Assembly: GCF_030770395.1 (NCBI RefSeq)
Contig: NZ_CP132480.1
Location: 2,040,714-2,104,713 of the forward strand
Reading direction: 5' to 3'
Length of the DNA stretch: 64,000 bases
Source of the DNA: Telluria beijingensis
Lineage (GTDB): Bacteria > Pseudomonadota > Gammaproteobacteria > Burkholderiales > Burkholderiaceae_D
Part shown: positions 8,702 through 17,045 of the stretch, piece by piece
Layout: the number at the start of each line of letters is the position of its first letter
Position numbering within the stretch: position 1 is the first letter of the stretch
Made by a program: the position numbers and the translations under genes
Notes under the pieces: model-generated
Databases searched by the model: none
Told to the model about the DNA's origin: nothing
What the model saw: the letters and a program-made list of their open reading frames with translations, nothing else

Positions 8702-9475
8702 TCAGTCGCGGTAGTCGCGATAGTTGCGGTACTCGTGACGGTCGCTCGAGCCACCCAGCAGCTTGGCCAGGATGAAGCCGACGCCCACCGCGGCCAGCAG
8801 TGCGCTGCCCGGGTTGTTCTTGACGTATTCCTTGCCCTGGGCCGACAGGTCGGAGCATTTCTCGCTCAGCTGGGCCGAACCGCCGCCCAGCTTTTCTTGT
8901 GCCGAGCTCAGCATGCCGGAGACCTTGTCGACGCCGGCATGGGCGCGCGAGGCCAGGTTGTCGACCATCGGCTGGGCCGCTTGCGCTGCCTTGTCGATGC
9001 CTGCGTGCACCTTGTCTGGCGAGATCGACGAGATCGCTGCCTTGATGCCGCCGACCGTCGATTGATCGCCGTTCGAAGCATCCGACGACGACGACGATGG
9101 GGTCGACGATGCCGACTGGCTCGACGACGAGGCGCCCAGGCCGTTATTGCCCAGCGAGCCGCTGCTGCCCGCTGCCGAGCTCATGTTCGAGGACGACGAC
9201 TGCGACGATGGCGACGACTGCGACGATTGCGACGATGGCGACTGCGAACCGATCGACGAACCGGTGCTGCCCAGGTTGCCGCTCGACGAAGCGCTTTGCA
9301 GGCTCGACGACGACGGCGACGAGCTGGTGCTGCTCAGGTTCGACGACGCGCTCTGCTGGCTGCCCGACGATGCGGTAGTGCCCTTGTTCAGGCTGGAATC
9401 CTGGCTCTTGCCGATGTTCGAACCGGCCTTGTTGGCGTCGATGCCTTTACCTTCGTTAGACTTTTGATTATCCAT
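8702..9475 (-). CDS. Serine-rich protein with C-terminal DUF883/ElaB-YqjD-like domain
   Basis: A 257-residue protein in two parts. Residues about 1-135 are low complexity and dominated by Ser, with Gly, Ala and Gln (runs such as SSQSSQSSPSSQSSSS). Residues about 140-257 resemble the DUF883 family of ribosome/membrane-associated stress proteins: an amphipathic helical stretch (KVHAGIDKAAQAAQPMVDNL, ending KEYVKNNPGSAL) followed by a short glycine-containing hydrophobic anchor, LLAAVGVGFILAKLLGG, and a basic/aromatic tail. DUF883 relatives are normally near 100 residues, so the Ser-rich half is extra. GAGGG lies eight bases before the ATG. A terminator follows. Function is inferred only from the C-terminal family resemblance; the N-terminal half has no assignable role. 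Confidence 0.8.
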   Translation of the reverse strand: MDNQKSNEGKGIDANKAGSNIGKSQDSSLNKGTTASSGSQQSASSNLSSTSSSPSSSSLQSASSSGNLGSTGSSIGSQSPSSQSSQSSPSSQSSSSNMSSAAGSSGSLGNNGLGASSSSQSASSTPSSSSSDASNGDQSTVGGIKAAISSISPDKVHAGIDKAAQAAQPMVDNLASRAHAGVDKVSGMLSSAQEKLGGGSAQLSEKCSDLSAQGKEYVKNNPGSALLAAVGVGFILAKLLGGSSDRHEYRNYRDYRD

Positions 9476-9812
9476 GATGTATCCCTCATAAAATGTGTGA
9501 CCAACGCGGAGTAGACCGATATTCGACTATCACCACATTCTTCCTTGAATCAGTCCGATACATGACGCGGGAACGAAAGCTGCCTGCGGTATATCAATGA
9601 CAGCTTCGATTCATGCCCACGAGCGCAGTATCGAACTAACTGCGTCGCGATACAAAAAATACAATAGACCCGCATGACGAGACCGTGCGCTGACTAACAG
9701 AGCCGTTCCATCCGCTGCAAAAGCTGCTTTTTATCAATTGGCAGGGATGAAAAGGCACGTTGCGAGTACCATACGGGGTTTCGCCGAACCGGGTCGCCCA
9801 GCAGAACATCAC
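9476..9812. other. Intergenic region between two divergent genes
   Basis: This 337-base gap is visibly less GC-rich than its surroundings and must hold the promoters of the leftward DUF883-like gene and the rightward cupin-like gene. No convincing sigma-70 hexamer pair, operator or RNA gene could be assigned by eye. If the cupin gene starts at the upstream ATG at 9738, the gap shrinks to 262 bases. Confidence 0.5.
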
Positions 9813-10700
9813 ATGGCAGTAGAGAAAGTTTCAGGCAATCGCCTGCCGCCGCGCCAGGCGCTGCCGGCAGCCCAGGACGCGGCGCTAAAGAAACAGGCCG
9901 ATGCAGAGAAGGCCGCCCGGATACGCGGCGTAGCCTCGATCGCGGCGATGCGCGACGCCATCCGCCAGGCCTCCGCACGGTTGCCCCCGTTCACCAGCGT
10001 GCCGCGCCTGGCCCGGCTGGATGCGGCAGGCTTCCGGGCGCGGGCGGCGGCCGGCATGCCCTTCCTGGTCGAGGGCATCGCCAGGCGCTGGCCCCTGGTC
10101 GACCTGGCGCCGCACGACTTGCGCGCGCGCTTCGGCCACCTGCCGGTGCGCGCCCGCGTGGGCGACTACGTGCATACGGCGTTCGCGCCGGACCGCGCGA
10201 TGCAGGACATGCTGCTGCGCGACTACCTCGACCTGGCGCCGCCGGATGCCGCGTCCGATTTGCCGCCCTATGTCGGCAACCTCGCCCTGCGCGAACTGAA
10301 CCGGCTGTGCCACTGGCCGACTTGGTTCGAGAAGATGGGCCCGCCCCGCTTCTGGATCGGCCCGGCGCGCACGGTGACGCCGCTGCACTGCGACTACGAC
10401 GACAACCTGTTCGCCCAGCTGTGGGGCCGCAAGCGCATCTTCCTGGCGCCGCCGCACCACGACGAATTCCTGTATCCGCGCGAAGCCAATCCGCTGCTGT
10501 TCGGTTCTCCGGTCGATCCGGAAGCGCCCGACTTCGAACGCTTCCCGCTGGTGCGCCAGGCGGCGCTGGTCGAACTCATCGTTGAGCCGGGCGACATGCT
10601 GTACGTGCCGGCCGGCTGGTACCACCAGGTGCGGGCCCTGAGCTTTTCGCTGTCGTCGAATCGCTGGGCGCGCGGCCAGCCGCTGGCGCTGGGGGCTTGA
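9813..10700 (+). CDS. Cupin-like/JmjC-fold protein (putative Fe(II)/2-oxoglutarate oxygenase)
   Basis: A 295-residue protein of the cupin-8/JmjC-like group. The iron-binding facial triad is visible as TPLHCDYDDN (HxD) and a distal His in YVPAGWYHQV, separated by the usual double-stranded beta-helix core (QLWGRKRIFLAPP, PGDMLYVPAGW). FWIGPARTVTPLH is characteristic of the family. Related enzymes hydroxylate proteins or small molecules; the substrate is unknown here. The ATG at 9813 is preferred because homologous character begins soon after it; an in-frame ATG at 9738 would add 25 residues and cannot be excluded. The gene converges on the PhoD-like gene with three bases between stops. Confidence 0.8.
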   Translation: MAVEKVSGNRLPPRQALPAAQDAALKKQADAEKAARIRGVASIAAMRDAIRQASARLPPFTSVPRLARLDAAGFRARAAAGMPFLVEGIARRWPLVDLAPHDLRARFGHLPVRARVGDYVHTAFAPDRAMQDMLLRDYLDLAPPDAASDLPPYVGNLALRELNRLCHWPTWFEKMGPPRFWIGPARTVTPLHCDYDDNLFAQLWGRKRIFLAPPHHDEFLYPREANPLLFGSPVDPEAPDFERFPLVRQAALVELIVEPGDMLYVPAGWYHQVRALSFSLSSNRWARGQPLALGA

Positions 10701-10703
10701 GAA

Positions 10704-12671
10704 CTAGGCTGCGCGCCGCGGTTCCTCGACCGCGGTCGTGGTGGATGCCGCGTCGTCCGGCAACAGGAACGCGGTGCTCGGCCGGCCATCGGCATTGTGC
10801 TGCACGATGCGGCTCGGGCGGCCCTGGGCGTCGAGCCAGACCTGGCCGATGCCGGCGCCATTCCACAGGCGCTCGCCGCTGGTGCGCTGGTCCGGCAGGC
10901 GCGGGCTCAGGGCCAGGTCACGCCGCTTGGTGAACCAGTTCAGCGGCGAGCGCGGCGAGTACAGCCAGCGATTGAGGCGATCGAGCCAGTCCAGCAGGCG
11001 GCGCGGGAACTCGTTCTTGATGCCGCTGCTGGTGATCTGCCACACGTGCTGCGGGCGGTCCGACTCGCGCACTTCGACGTCGTAGACGAAGGAATAATGC
11101 ACGTCGCCCGACAGCACCACGTAGTTGCCCGGGGTGCGCGAGTGGCGGAAGATATTGAGCATGCTGCTGGCCGCGCCGCGGTGCGCCATCCAGTTCTCGG
11201 CGTCGACCGTCAGGGCCTGGCCGGCGAAGGTGGCGATGCGCTGCACCACCTCGATCAGCTTGACGCCGAACATGGGCGCCGGCGAGACGATCACGGCGGC
11301 CTTCTCGTCCAGCAGCTCGTGCTGCAGTTCGGTCAGCGATTCCCAGTCCATCAGGCCCGACGGGTGACCCGGCGTGCGCCGGTTGCGCCAGCGCCGGGTG
11401 CGGGTATCGAGCACGATGATGGCGGGCTGGGTGCGCAGCACATAGTCCCATTGGCGAAACGCCAGCAGGCGCTGGATCAGCGCGTCCTGGGCGGCCGGGT
11501 CGAGCCGCTGCCTGGCATCCGGCGTGGCGCCCAGGTGCGCCACCGCATCGAGCGCTTCGCCGAACACGTCGGGCCGGTTGCCCCAGCCCTGGCACAGCAG
11601 GTAGGCCACCAGCGCATTGCCGATGATGCGGCGCGAGAACGGGTGCTCGTAGGCCGTGGTTTCCCACTTGGCCGACAGGTTCCAGTCATCGGTGATGTCG
11701 TGGTCGTCGAAGATCATCAGGGTCTGCACGTGCGCCAGCAGGCGCGCGGCCTGCGGCAACTCGTCGCGGAAGCCCTGCAGCGCCGCATTCTCGCGCTGCC
11801 AGCGCTCCACATGCTTCGGCTTCAATGGCGGCATGGCCGGCTCGCCGACGATCCGCCACGGCGCCGGCGACCAGGCCAGCAGGTACATCGCCATCACCTC
11901 GGCCAGCGTCACCAGGTGGTTGTGGGCGTTGGCGGTGGTGAAGATCGGCTTTTCGGAACCGCCGAAGAAGCGGTCGCGCAAGTCGTCGTTCGACTTGAAG
12001 GCGGGCAGCAGGTCTTCGCGCCGGTAGTAGCCGGCCGGATGGGCGTACAACGCCTCGCTGTCCTCGACCACGGCGCCTTCCAGGCACTCGCCGTACAGGC
12101 CCAGGCGCTCGATCAGCGCATGGATCGCCGCCAGCATGGGGCCGGCCACGTCGTCCACATACACCTGGTCGCCGCACAGCATGAGCATGGCGGGGCGCGC
12201 TTCGATGTTCTCGATCTGGCCGGCCAGCAGCGCGTCGGCGCAGGCCAGGCCGTCGCGCGAGCGGTGGTGCGGCTTGCGGCAGGAACCGTAGAGGATGTTG
12301 TCCATGCGGCTGCGCAGCACGAAGCTGGGCCGGGTTTGTCCCGCATGCAGCAGGTGCGGCGCCCAATGGGCGATGCCGGCGCCGTCGTCCAGCACTATGT
12401 CGTACTCGACCAGCGTCTCCTGCGGCAGCGGCGTGTCCAGCGCGACGTCGATCAGGTGTACATATGCATGGCGGCCGAAGCGTACGCTGCGGCAGCTGCC
12501 GCCATCGAGCGCAATCCGGCGCACCGGACCACCGTGCGGCGCCAGCAGCAGCGTCAACGCGAGCGGCGCGCTGCCGACCAGCCATAGCACCAGGCGGCCC
12601 GGCTCGAGCCGGCGCAGGATCGGGCCGGCCAGCACCGGCGGGAGGTCAGCGGGAGAGGAAGTCTGGATCAA
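10704..12671 (-). CDS. PhoD-like metallophosphatase
   Basis: A 655-residue protein of the PhoD/metallophosphatase superfamily. Metal-binding motifs are spread as expected: YGSCRKPH, MLCGDQVYVDD (Asp ligand), MIFDDHDITDDWN (Asp/His ligands) and YVVLSGDVHYSFVYD (Asp-His). PhoD enzymes hydrolyse phosphodiesters and phosphomonoesters. There is no signal peptide or twin-arginine motif at the N-terminus, unlike exported PhoD, so this protein appears cytoplasmic. It matches the long family usually annotated only as an alkaline phosphatase family protein. No neighbour explains its substrate. Confidence 0.82.
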   Translation of the reverse strand: MIQTSSPADLPPVLAGPILRRLEPGRLVLWLVGSAPLALTLLLAPHGGPVRRIALDGGSCRSVRFGRHAYVHLIDVALDTPLPQETLVEYDIVLDDGAGIAHWAPHLLHAGQTRPSFVLRSRMDNILYGSCRKPHHRSRDGLACADALLAGQIENIEARPAMLMLCGDQVYVDDVAGPMLAAIHALIERLGLYGECLEGAVVEDSEALYAHPAGYYRREDLLPAFKSNDDLRDRFFGGSEKPIFTTANAHNHLVTLAEVMAMYLLAWSPAPWRIVGEPAMPPLKPKHVERWQRENAALQGFRDELPQAARLLAHVQTLMIFDDHDITDDWNLSAKWETTAYEHPFSRRIIGNALVAYLLCQGWGNRPDVFGEALDAVAHLGATPDARQRLDPAAQDALIQRLLAFRQWDYVLRTQPAIIVLDTRTRRWRNRRTPGHPSGLMDWESLTELQHELLDEKAAVIVSPAPMFGVKLIEVVQRIATFAGQALTVDAENWMAHRGAASSMLNIFRHSRTPGNYVVLSGDVHYSFVYDVEVRESDRPQHVWQITSSGIKNEFPRRLLDWLDRLNRWLYSPRSPLNWFTKRRDLALSPRLPDQRTSGERLWNGAGIGQVWLDAQGRPSRIVQHNADGRPSTAFLLPDDAASTTTAVEEPRRAA

Positions 12672-12725
12672 CGCGGCACGGGCTCGGGAGGGAAAGATCG
12701 GCCGAGTGTAGCAGATGGCGCCCGC

Positions 12726-13148
12726 TCATCCGCGCGCGATCACGAGCAGGCCCACGACGATGAAGCCGCAGCCGGCCAGCTTGGCTGGCGTGAGCGCCTC
12801 CTGCAAGAACAGCCACCCGAGCAGCAGCGCGATCACCACGCTGCCCTTGTCGATCAGGGCGACGGTGGATACCTGCCCTTCCTTGATCGCCTTGTAATAG
12901 CAGATCCACGACAGCGCGGTGGCCACCGCCGATCCTGCCAGCCAGGCGATATTGGTCGGGGTGAGCGCCTGCAGTTCGCGCGCCGGCACCACGGCGGCCG
13001 CGAACAGCAGCACGAACACGAACACGAAGCAGGTGCGCACCGCCATCCCGAGGTCGCCCGAGATACCGGTGAGGCCCGGCTTGGCAATGACGGCCGTCAC
13101 GCCCGCGAACAGCATCGACAGGAAGGCGTAGACCACCCAGCGTTCCAT
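12726..13148 (-). CDS. Single-domain EamA-family transporter
   Basis: A 140-residue membrane protein with about five hydrophobic segments and one EamA repeat (MERWVVYAFLSMLFAGVTAV at the start, ALSWICYYKAIKEGQVSTV in the middle, LLLGWLFLQEALTP, then a final helix). Classical drug/metabolite transporters have two such repeats in about 300 residues; this half-size type probably works as a dimer, as small multidrug-resistance proteins do. The substrate is unknown. It lies eight bases downstream of the siderophore ABC ATPase on the same strand and could be co-transcribed with it. Confidence 0.82.
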   Translation of the reverse strand: MERWVVYAFLSMLFAGVTAVIAKPGLTGISGDLGMAVRTCFVFVFVLLFAAAVVPARELQALTPTNIAWLAGSAVATALSWICYYKAIKEGQVSTVALIDKGSVVIALLLGWLFLQEALTPAKLAGCGFIVVGLLVIARG

Positions 13149-13156
13149 GCGCGCTC

Positions 13157-13912
13157 CTAGTAATAGACGCAGATGCGCTGGCCGTCGATCTCGTGCACCC
13201 GGATGTCGAGCTGGTACAGCTCGCGCAAGACCTCGGGCTGGATCAGTTCGAGCGGCGTACCGTGATAGGCCACCTTACCGCCTTTCATGGCGACGATGCG
13301 GTCGGCGTAGCACGACGCAAAATTGATGTCGTGCAGGACCAGGATCACGGTCTTGCCCAGCTCGCGCGAGGTACGGCGCAGCAGCGCCATCATGTCGACC
13401 GCATGGCGCATGTCGAGGTTGTTGAGCGGTTCGTCGAGCAGCACGTAATCCGTATCCTGGCACAGCACCATGGCCACAAAAGCGCGCTGGCGCTGGCCGC
13501 CAGAGAGCTGGTCGAGATAGCGGTCGGCCAGCTCCAGCAGGCCGAGGTAGCCGAGCGCGCGCTCGACGTGGGCCGCATCCTCGACCGTCGTGCGGCCCTG
13601 GGTGTGGGGATAACGGCCGAAGGCGACCAGGTCGCGCACCGTCAGGCGCATCGGCAGGTGGTTGTCCTGGCGCAGGATGGCCAGGCGTTTGGCCAATTCC
13701 CTGGTGTCGCCGTTCACCACGTCGATGCCGTCCACCAGCACCCGGCCCGAGCTCATCGGCAGCAGGCGGCTGATCATCGACAGCACGGTCGACTTGCCGG
13801 CGCCGTTGGGACCGATGATGGCGGTAACGCCGCCGGCCGGCAGGGTGAGCGTCACGTCGTCGACGACGATCGTGTCGGCATACCGTTTGCTGATATTGGA
13901 GATCTCGATCAT
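13157..13912 (-). CDS. Iron-siderophore ABC transporter ATP-binding protein
   Basis: A 251-residue ATPase that powers import of an iron chelate. It has Walker A GPNGAGKST (about residues 34-42), a Q-loop in LAILRQDN, the ABC signature LSGGQRQRA, Walker B VLLDEPLNNLD and a switch His in LVLHDINFA. Closest in character to the YclP/FatE/CeuD type. It is the last transporter gene of the leftward operon, separated by three bases from the upstream permease gene. Confidence 0.92.
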   Translation of the reverse strand: MIEISNISKRYADTIVVDDVTLTLPAGGVTAIIGPNGAGKSTVLSMISRLLPMSSGRVLVDGIDVVNGDTRELAKRLAILRQDNHLPMRLTVRDLVAFGRYPHTQGRTTVEDAAHVERALGYLGLLELADRYLDQLSGGQRQRAFVAMVLCQDTDYVLLDEPLNNLDMRHAVDMMALLRRTSRELGKTVILVLHDINFASCYADRIVAMKGGKVAYHGTPLELIQPEVLRELYQLDIRVHEIDGQRICVYY

Positions 13913-13915
13913 GAC

Positions 13916-14875
13916 TCAGGTTTTCTTACGGGTGATCAGGAACAGGAACAGCAGGCCGCCAATGAATTCGATGACGACGCTGACGGTGGCGTTCAGTGCA
14001 AGCACGCGCTCGAGCAGCACCTGGCCGCCGACCAGGAACACCACGCCCCACAGCACGGCCATCGGCAGCAGGTATCGGTGCTTGCCCGAGCCGGCCGTCA
14101 CATAGGCCAGGTTGCTGACCAACAGGCCGAAGAAGGTGACCGGGCCGACCAGCGCGGTCGACACCGACACCATCACCGCGATCAGCGCCAGGGTGAGCAT
14201 CACCGTGCGCCGGTAGTCGATGCCGAGGTTGACCGCGATCTCGCGGCCCAGGGTCAGGGCGTCGTACTGGCGGCGCAGGCGCCAGGCGAGCAGCGAGGCC
14301 AGGCCGATCGCGATCGCCGCCACCCACAGCAGGCCGGTCTGGATCGCATTGAAAGACGCGAACATGCGGTCCTGCAGCACCATGAATTCGTTGGGATCGA
14401 TCAGGCGCATCACGAAGCTCGACAGGCTGCGAAACAGCAGCCCGAACACGATCCCGGCCAGCAGCATCAGGTGCAGGCTGTGCGCCGCGCCATTGAACAG
14501 CGCGCGGAACAGCAGGCAGGCGAAGCCCGTCATCAGCACAACCTCGATCGCAAAGCGCAGGTTGGGGTTTCCCGTCTCGGTGAGCGGATCGATGCCGAGG
14601 CTGAAGATGATCACCGCCTGGATCAACAGGTACAGGGCGTCGAAGCCCATGATCGACGGCGTCAGGATGCGGTTGTGGGTGATGGTCTGGAACAGCACCG
14701 ACGACACCGCGATCGCATACGCCACCAGCAGCATCGCCGCCAGCTTGGCGCCGCGGAACGGCAGCACGAAGTCCCAGTTGCCGCCGGCGCCGATCAGCAT
14801 GAAGGCGGCGACGACCCATAGCGCCAGGGTCGCGAGCAGGGCGAGCCTGGTGTTGGGGGATACTTCAAGCCTCAC
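13916..14875 (-). CDS. Iron-siderophore ABC transporter permease 2 (FecCD family)
   Basis: A 319-residue inner-membrane permease with eight to ten hydrophobic segments. Family motifs include TPSIMGFDALYLL near the N-terminal third, the FGLLVSNLAY coupling region, and LLERVLALNATVSVVIEFIG near the C-terminus. The start is taken as GTG at 14875 (V-R-L-E-V-S), which overlaps the end of the preceding permease gene by 11 bases; no ATG lies nearby and an upstream extension would read through that gene out of frame. It forms a heterodimeric channel with the neighbouring permease. Confidence 0.88.
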   Translation of the reverse strand: MRLEVSPNTRLALLATLALWVVAAFMLIGAGGNWDFVLPFRGAKLAAMLLVAYAIAVSSVLFQTITHNRILTPSIMGFDALYLLIQAVIIFSLGIDPLTETGNPNLRFAIEVVLMTGFACLLFRALFNGAAHSLHLMLLAGIVFGLLFRSLSSFVMRLIDPNEFMVLQDRMFASFNAIQTGLLWVAAIAIGLASLLAWRLRRQYDALTLGREIAVNLGIDYRRTVMLTLALIAVMVSVSTALVGPVTFFGLLVSNLAYVTAGSGKHRYLLPMAVLWGVVFLVGGQVLLERVLALNATVSVVIEFIGGLLFLFLITRKKT

Positions 14876-15860
14876 GTGAACGACCTCGCAACAACAGGAA
14901 CAGGAACAGCGCGCCGCCGATGATGCCGACCACGGTGCCGATCGGGATCTCGTACGGGTACACGACGAGGCGGCCAATGATGTCGCAGGCCAGCACGAAC
15001 AGGCCGCCGAGCAGCGCGACCCAGGGCACCGAGCGGCGCATATTGTCGCCAAACAGGATGCTGACCACGTTCGGCACGATCAGGCCCAAAAAGGGAATGC
15101 TGCCGGCCGTGACCACCACCACCGCCGATATCGCCGACACGATCAGCAGGCCGTAGAAGGTGAGCCTCTTGTAGTTCAATCCGAGGTTGGTGGTGAATTG
15201 CTGGCCCATGCCGGCCACGGTGAAGCGGTCTGCCGCGACCCAGGCCGCGAAGGCCAGCACCGCGCCGAGCCACAGCAGCTCGTAACGGCCGCGCAGCACG
15301 CCGGAAAAGTCGCCGACGGTCCAGGCATGCAGGGTTTGCAGCATGTCGTAGCGGAAGGCGAAGAAGGTCGTCACCGCCTGGATCACGCCGCCCAGGATCA
15401 GGCCGACCAGCGGCACCAGGTAGGGCGAGCGCAGCGGGATGCGGCGCAGCAGACCCAGGAACAGGAAGGTGCCGGCCATCGCGAAGGCGGCCGCCACCAG
15501 CATCTTGCCGAACACCGGCGTGTCGGGCGCCAGCAGCGCCAGCGCCAGCACGCCCAGCGTGGCCGCCTCGATGGTGCCGGCGGTGGACGGTTCGACGAAG
15601 CGGTTACGCACCAGCATCTGCATGATCAGCCCGGCGACGGCAAGCGACATCCCGGCCAGCAGCAGGGCCAGGGTGCGCGGCAGGCGGCTGACGACCAGCA
15701 GCTGCCAGTCGGTCGAGCCGGCGCCCGCCAGCAGGCCGGCGAAGCTGAAATCGCCGGCGCCGATGGCCACGCTCAATGCGACCAGCGCCGCCGTCAGCAA
15801 TAAGGGCAGCGCCAGCCAGGCGTGCGAGATGGTACGAGGGGCGCGCCCGCTTGCTGCCAT
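14865..15860 (-). CDS. Iron-siderophore ABC transporter permease 1 (FecCD family)
   Basis: A 331-residue inner-membrane permease. RLPRTLALLLAGMSLAVAGL and MQMLVRNRFVEPSTAGT are typical FecCD motifs, IPFLGLIVPNVVSILFGDN is the coupling loop, and YPYEIPIGTVVGIIGGALF closes the protein. It is followed by the overlapping second permease gene and preceded by the binding protein gene only five bases away, giving a compact binding protein-permease-permease-ATPase order. Confidence 0.93.
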   Translation of the reverse strand: MAASGRAPRTISHAWLALPLLLTAALVALSVAIGAGDFSFAGLLAGAGSTDWQLLVVSRLPRTLALLLAGMSLAVAGLIMQMLVRNRFVEPSTAGTIEAATLGVLALALLAPDTPVFGKMLVAAAFAMAGTFLFLGLLRRIPLRSPYLVPLVGLILGGVIQAVTTFFAFRYDMLQTLHAWTVGDFSGVLRGRYELLWLGAVLAFAAWVAADRFTVAGMGQQFTTNLGLNYKRLTFYGLLIVSAISAVVVVTAGSIPFLGLIVPNVVSILFGDNMRRSVPWVALLGGLFVLACDIIGRLVVYPYEIPIGTVVGIIGGALFLFLLLRGRSREA

Positions 15861-15865
15861 CGGGT

Positions 15866-16816
15866 TCAGCGTCCCGCGGTGTTCAGGGCGCGCGCCAGTT
15901 GGTCGGCGTTTTCCTGCAGCGCGGTGATGCCGGCGCCGCCCAGGGTGTACCAGTTGAAGCCATCGAGGTAGACCACGCGCTTGTTCTTCCAGGCGTTCGA
16001 CTGGCGCACCAGTTCATTGTCCAGGAATTTGGCGGCGGCCGTGCCTTCGCGGCCGATGGCGGCGTCGCGATCGATCACGAACAGCCAGTCGGGATTGGTC
16101 TTCTGGATGAACTCGAAGGAAATCGCCTGGCCGTGGTTCGAGGTGTCGAGCTTGGCCACCGCCGGCTTGATGCCGAAGGTATCGTGCAGGACGCCGAAGC
16201 GCGAACCGGGACCGTAGGCGCTCATCTTGCCGCCGGTGGTCAGGACGATCAGGCCGGTGCCGGCGCTCGCGGCTTGGGTTTTCAGGGCGGCGATCGAGCT
16301 ATCGAGCTTGTCGGTCAGTTCCTTGGCGCGCGCCTGCTTGCCGAACAGGCCCGCCAGCGTATTGACGTTAGCCTTGGCGCTGGCGACCAGGTTGGTGCGG
16401 TCGACGGTCATGTCGATGGTCGGGGCGATCTTGGCCAGTTGCGCGTACTTGGCCTGCGAACGGCCGCCGACGATGATCAGGTCGGGCTTGGCGCCGTGGA
16501 TTTTTTCGTAGTCCGGCTCGAACAGGGTACCCATCTTCGGGGCGCTGTTATAGCGCGCCAGGTGGCGCGGCAGCGGGCGCGCGGTGGTGCTCATGGTCGG
16601 CACGCCGGCAACGTTCACATCCAGCGCCGACAGGTTGTCGAGGGTGGTGGCGTCGAGCACGATGACTTTCTTCGGGCTGGCCGGGACGGCGGTGGTGCCG
16701 CTGGCATGCTTGATCTGCACGGTGTTCTGGGCTTGCGCCGGCAGCGCGCCGAGGGCCAGGGCGGCACCGACCGCCAGCGCTGCGCGGCGGGTCTGGAAGA
16801 AGTTCTTGATGGTCAT
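15866..16816 (-). CDS. Periplasmic siderophore-binding protein (YclQ/FatB/CeuE-like)
   Basis: A 316-residue class III periplasmic binding protein that delivers a ferric siderophore to the permeases. It has an N-terminal signal peptide with a basic start and cleavage after LPAQA, with no lipobox cysteine. Family features include KKVIVLDATTLDNLSALDV, KIHGAKPDLIIVGGRS and a C-terminal WYTLGGAG. Members of this subgroup bind catecholate siderophores such as petrobactin; specificity here is inferred. It is the first gene of the leftward importer operon, whose upstream region holds a perfect Fur box. Confidence 0.92.
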   Translation of the reverse strand: MTIKNFFQTRRAALAVGAALALGALPAQAQNTVQIKHASGTTAVPASPKKVIVLDATTLDNLSALDVNVAGVPTMSTTARPLPRHLARYNSAPKMGTLFEPDYEKIHGAKPDLIIVGGRSQAKYAQLAKIAPTIDMTVDRTNLVASAKANVNTLAGLFGKQARAKELTDKLDSSIAALKTQAASAGTGLIVLTTGGKMSAYGPGSRFGVLHDTFGIKPAVAKLDTSNHGQAISFEFIQKTNPDWLFVIDRDAAIGREGTAAAKFLDNELVRQSNAWKNKRVVYLDGFNWYTLGGAGITALQENADQLARALNTAGR

Positions 16817-16973
16817 GTCGGGGTTCCTGTCTTTCGGGGTTCAACGAAATCGATGGCAGTGGACGCGCTGAACGGCGCCGGGAACGCGTGTCGCACAGGC
16901 CACGTTCTTCCTCTGCCGTTCAAAATCCGATACTTCTGCGGCGATCACCTATTGCCAGAGGATGCGCCGCGAA

Positions 16974-16988
16974 TGATAATCATTATCA
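16974..16988. promoter_or_regulatory. Fur box between siderophore importer and two-component system
   Basis: TGATAAT-C-ATTATCA is a perfect 7-1-7 palindrome matching the Fur consensus. It lies 158 bases before the start of the binding protein gene (minus strand) and 58 bases before the ATG of the divergent response regulator (plus strand), so it may repress both transcripts when iron is sufficient. Confidence 0.9.
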
Positions 16989-17045
16989 TATGTAATTAAC
17001 CGTCAGAAAGTTTGTCAAGTTGTGGCAAACATTTGCAATCAAGCA

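Noticed and set aside
10797..12587. Long plus-strand frame opposite the PhoD-like gene
   Set aside because: No recognisable motif; the minus-strand product carries the complete set of metallophosphatase motifs.
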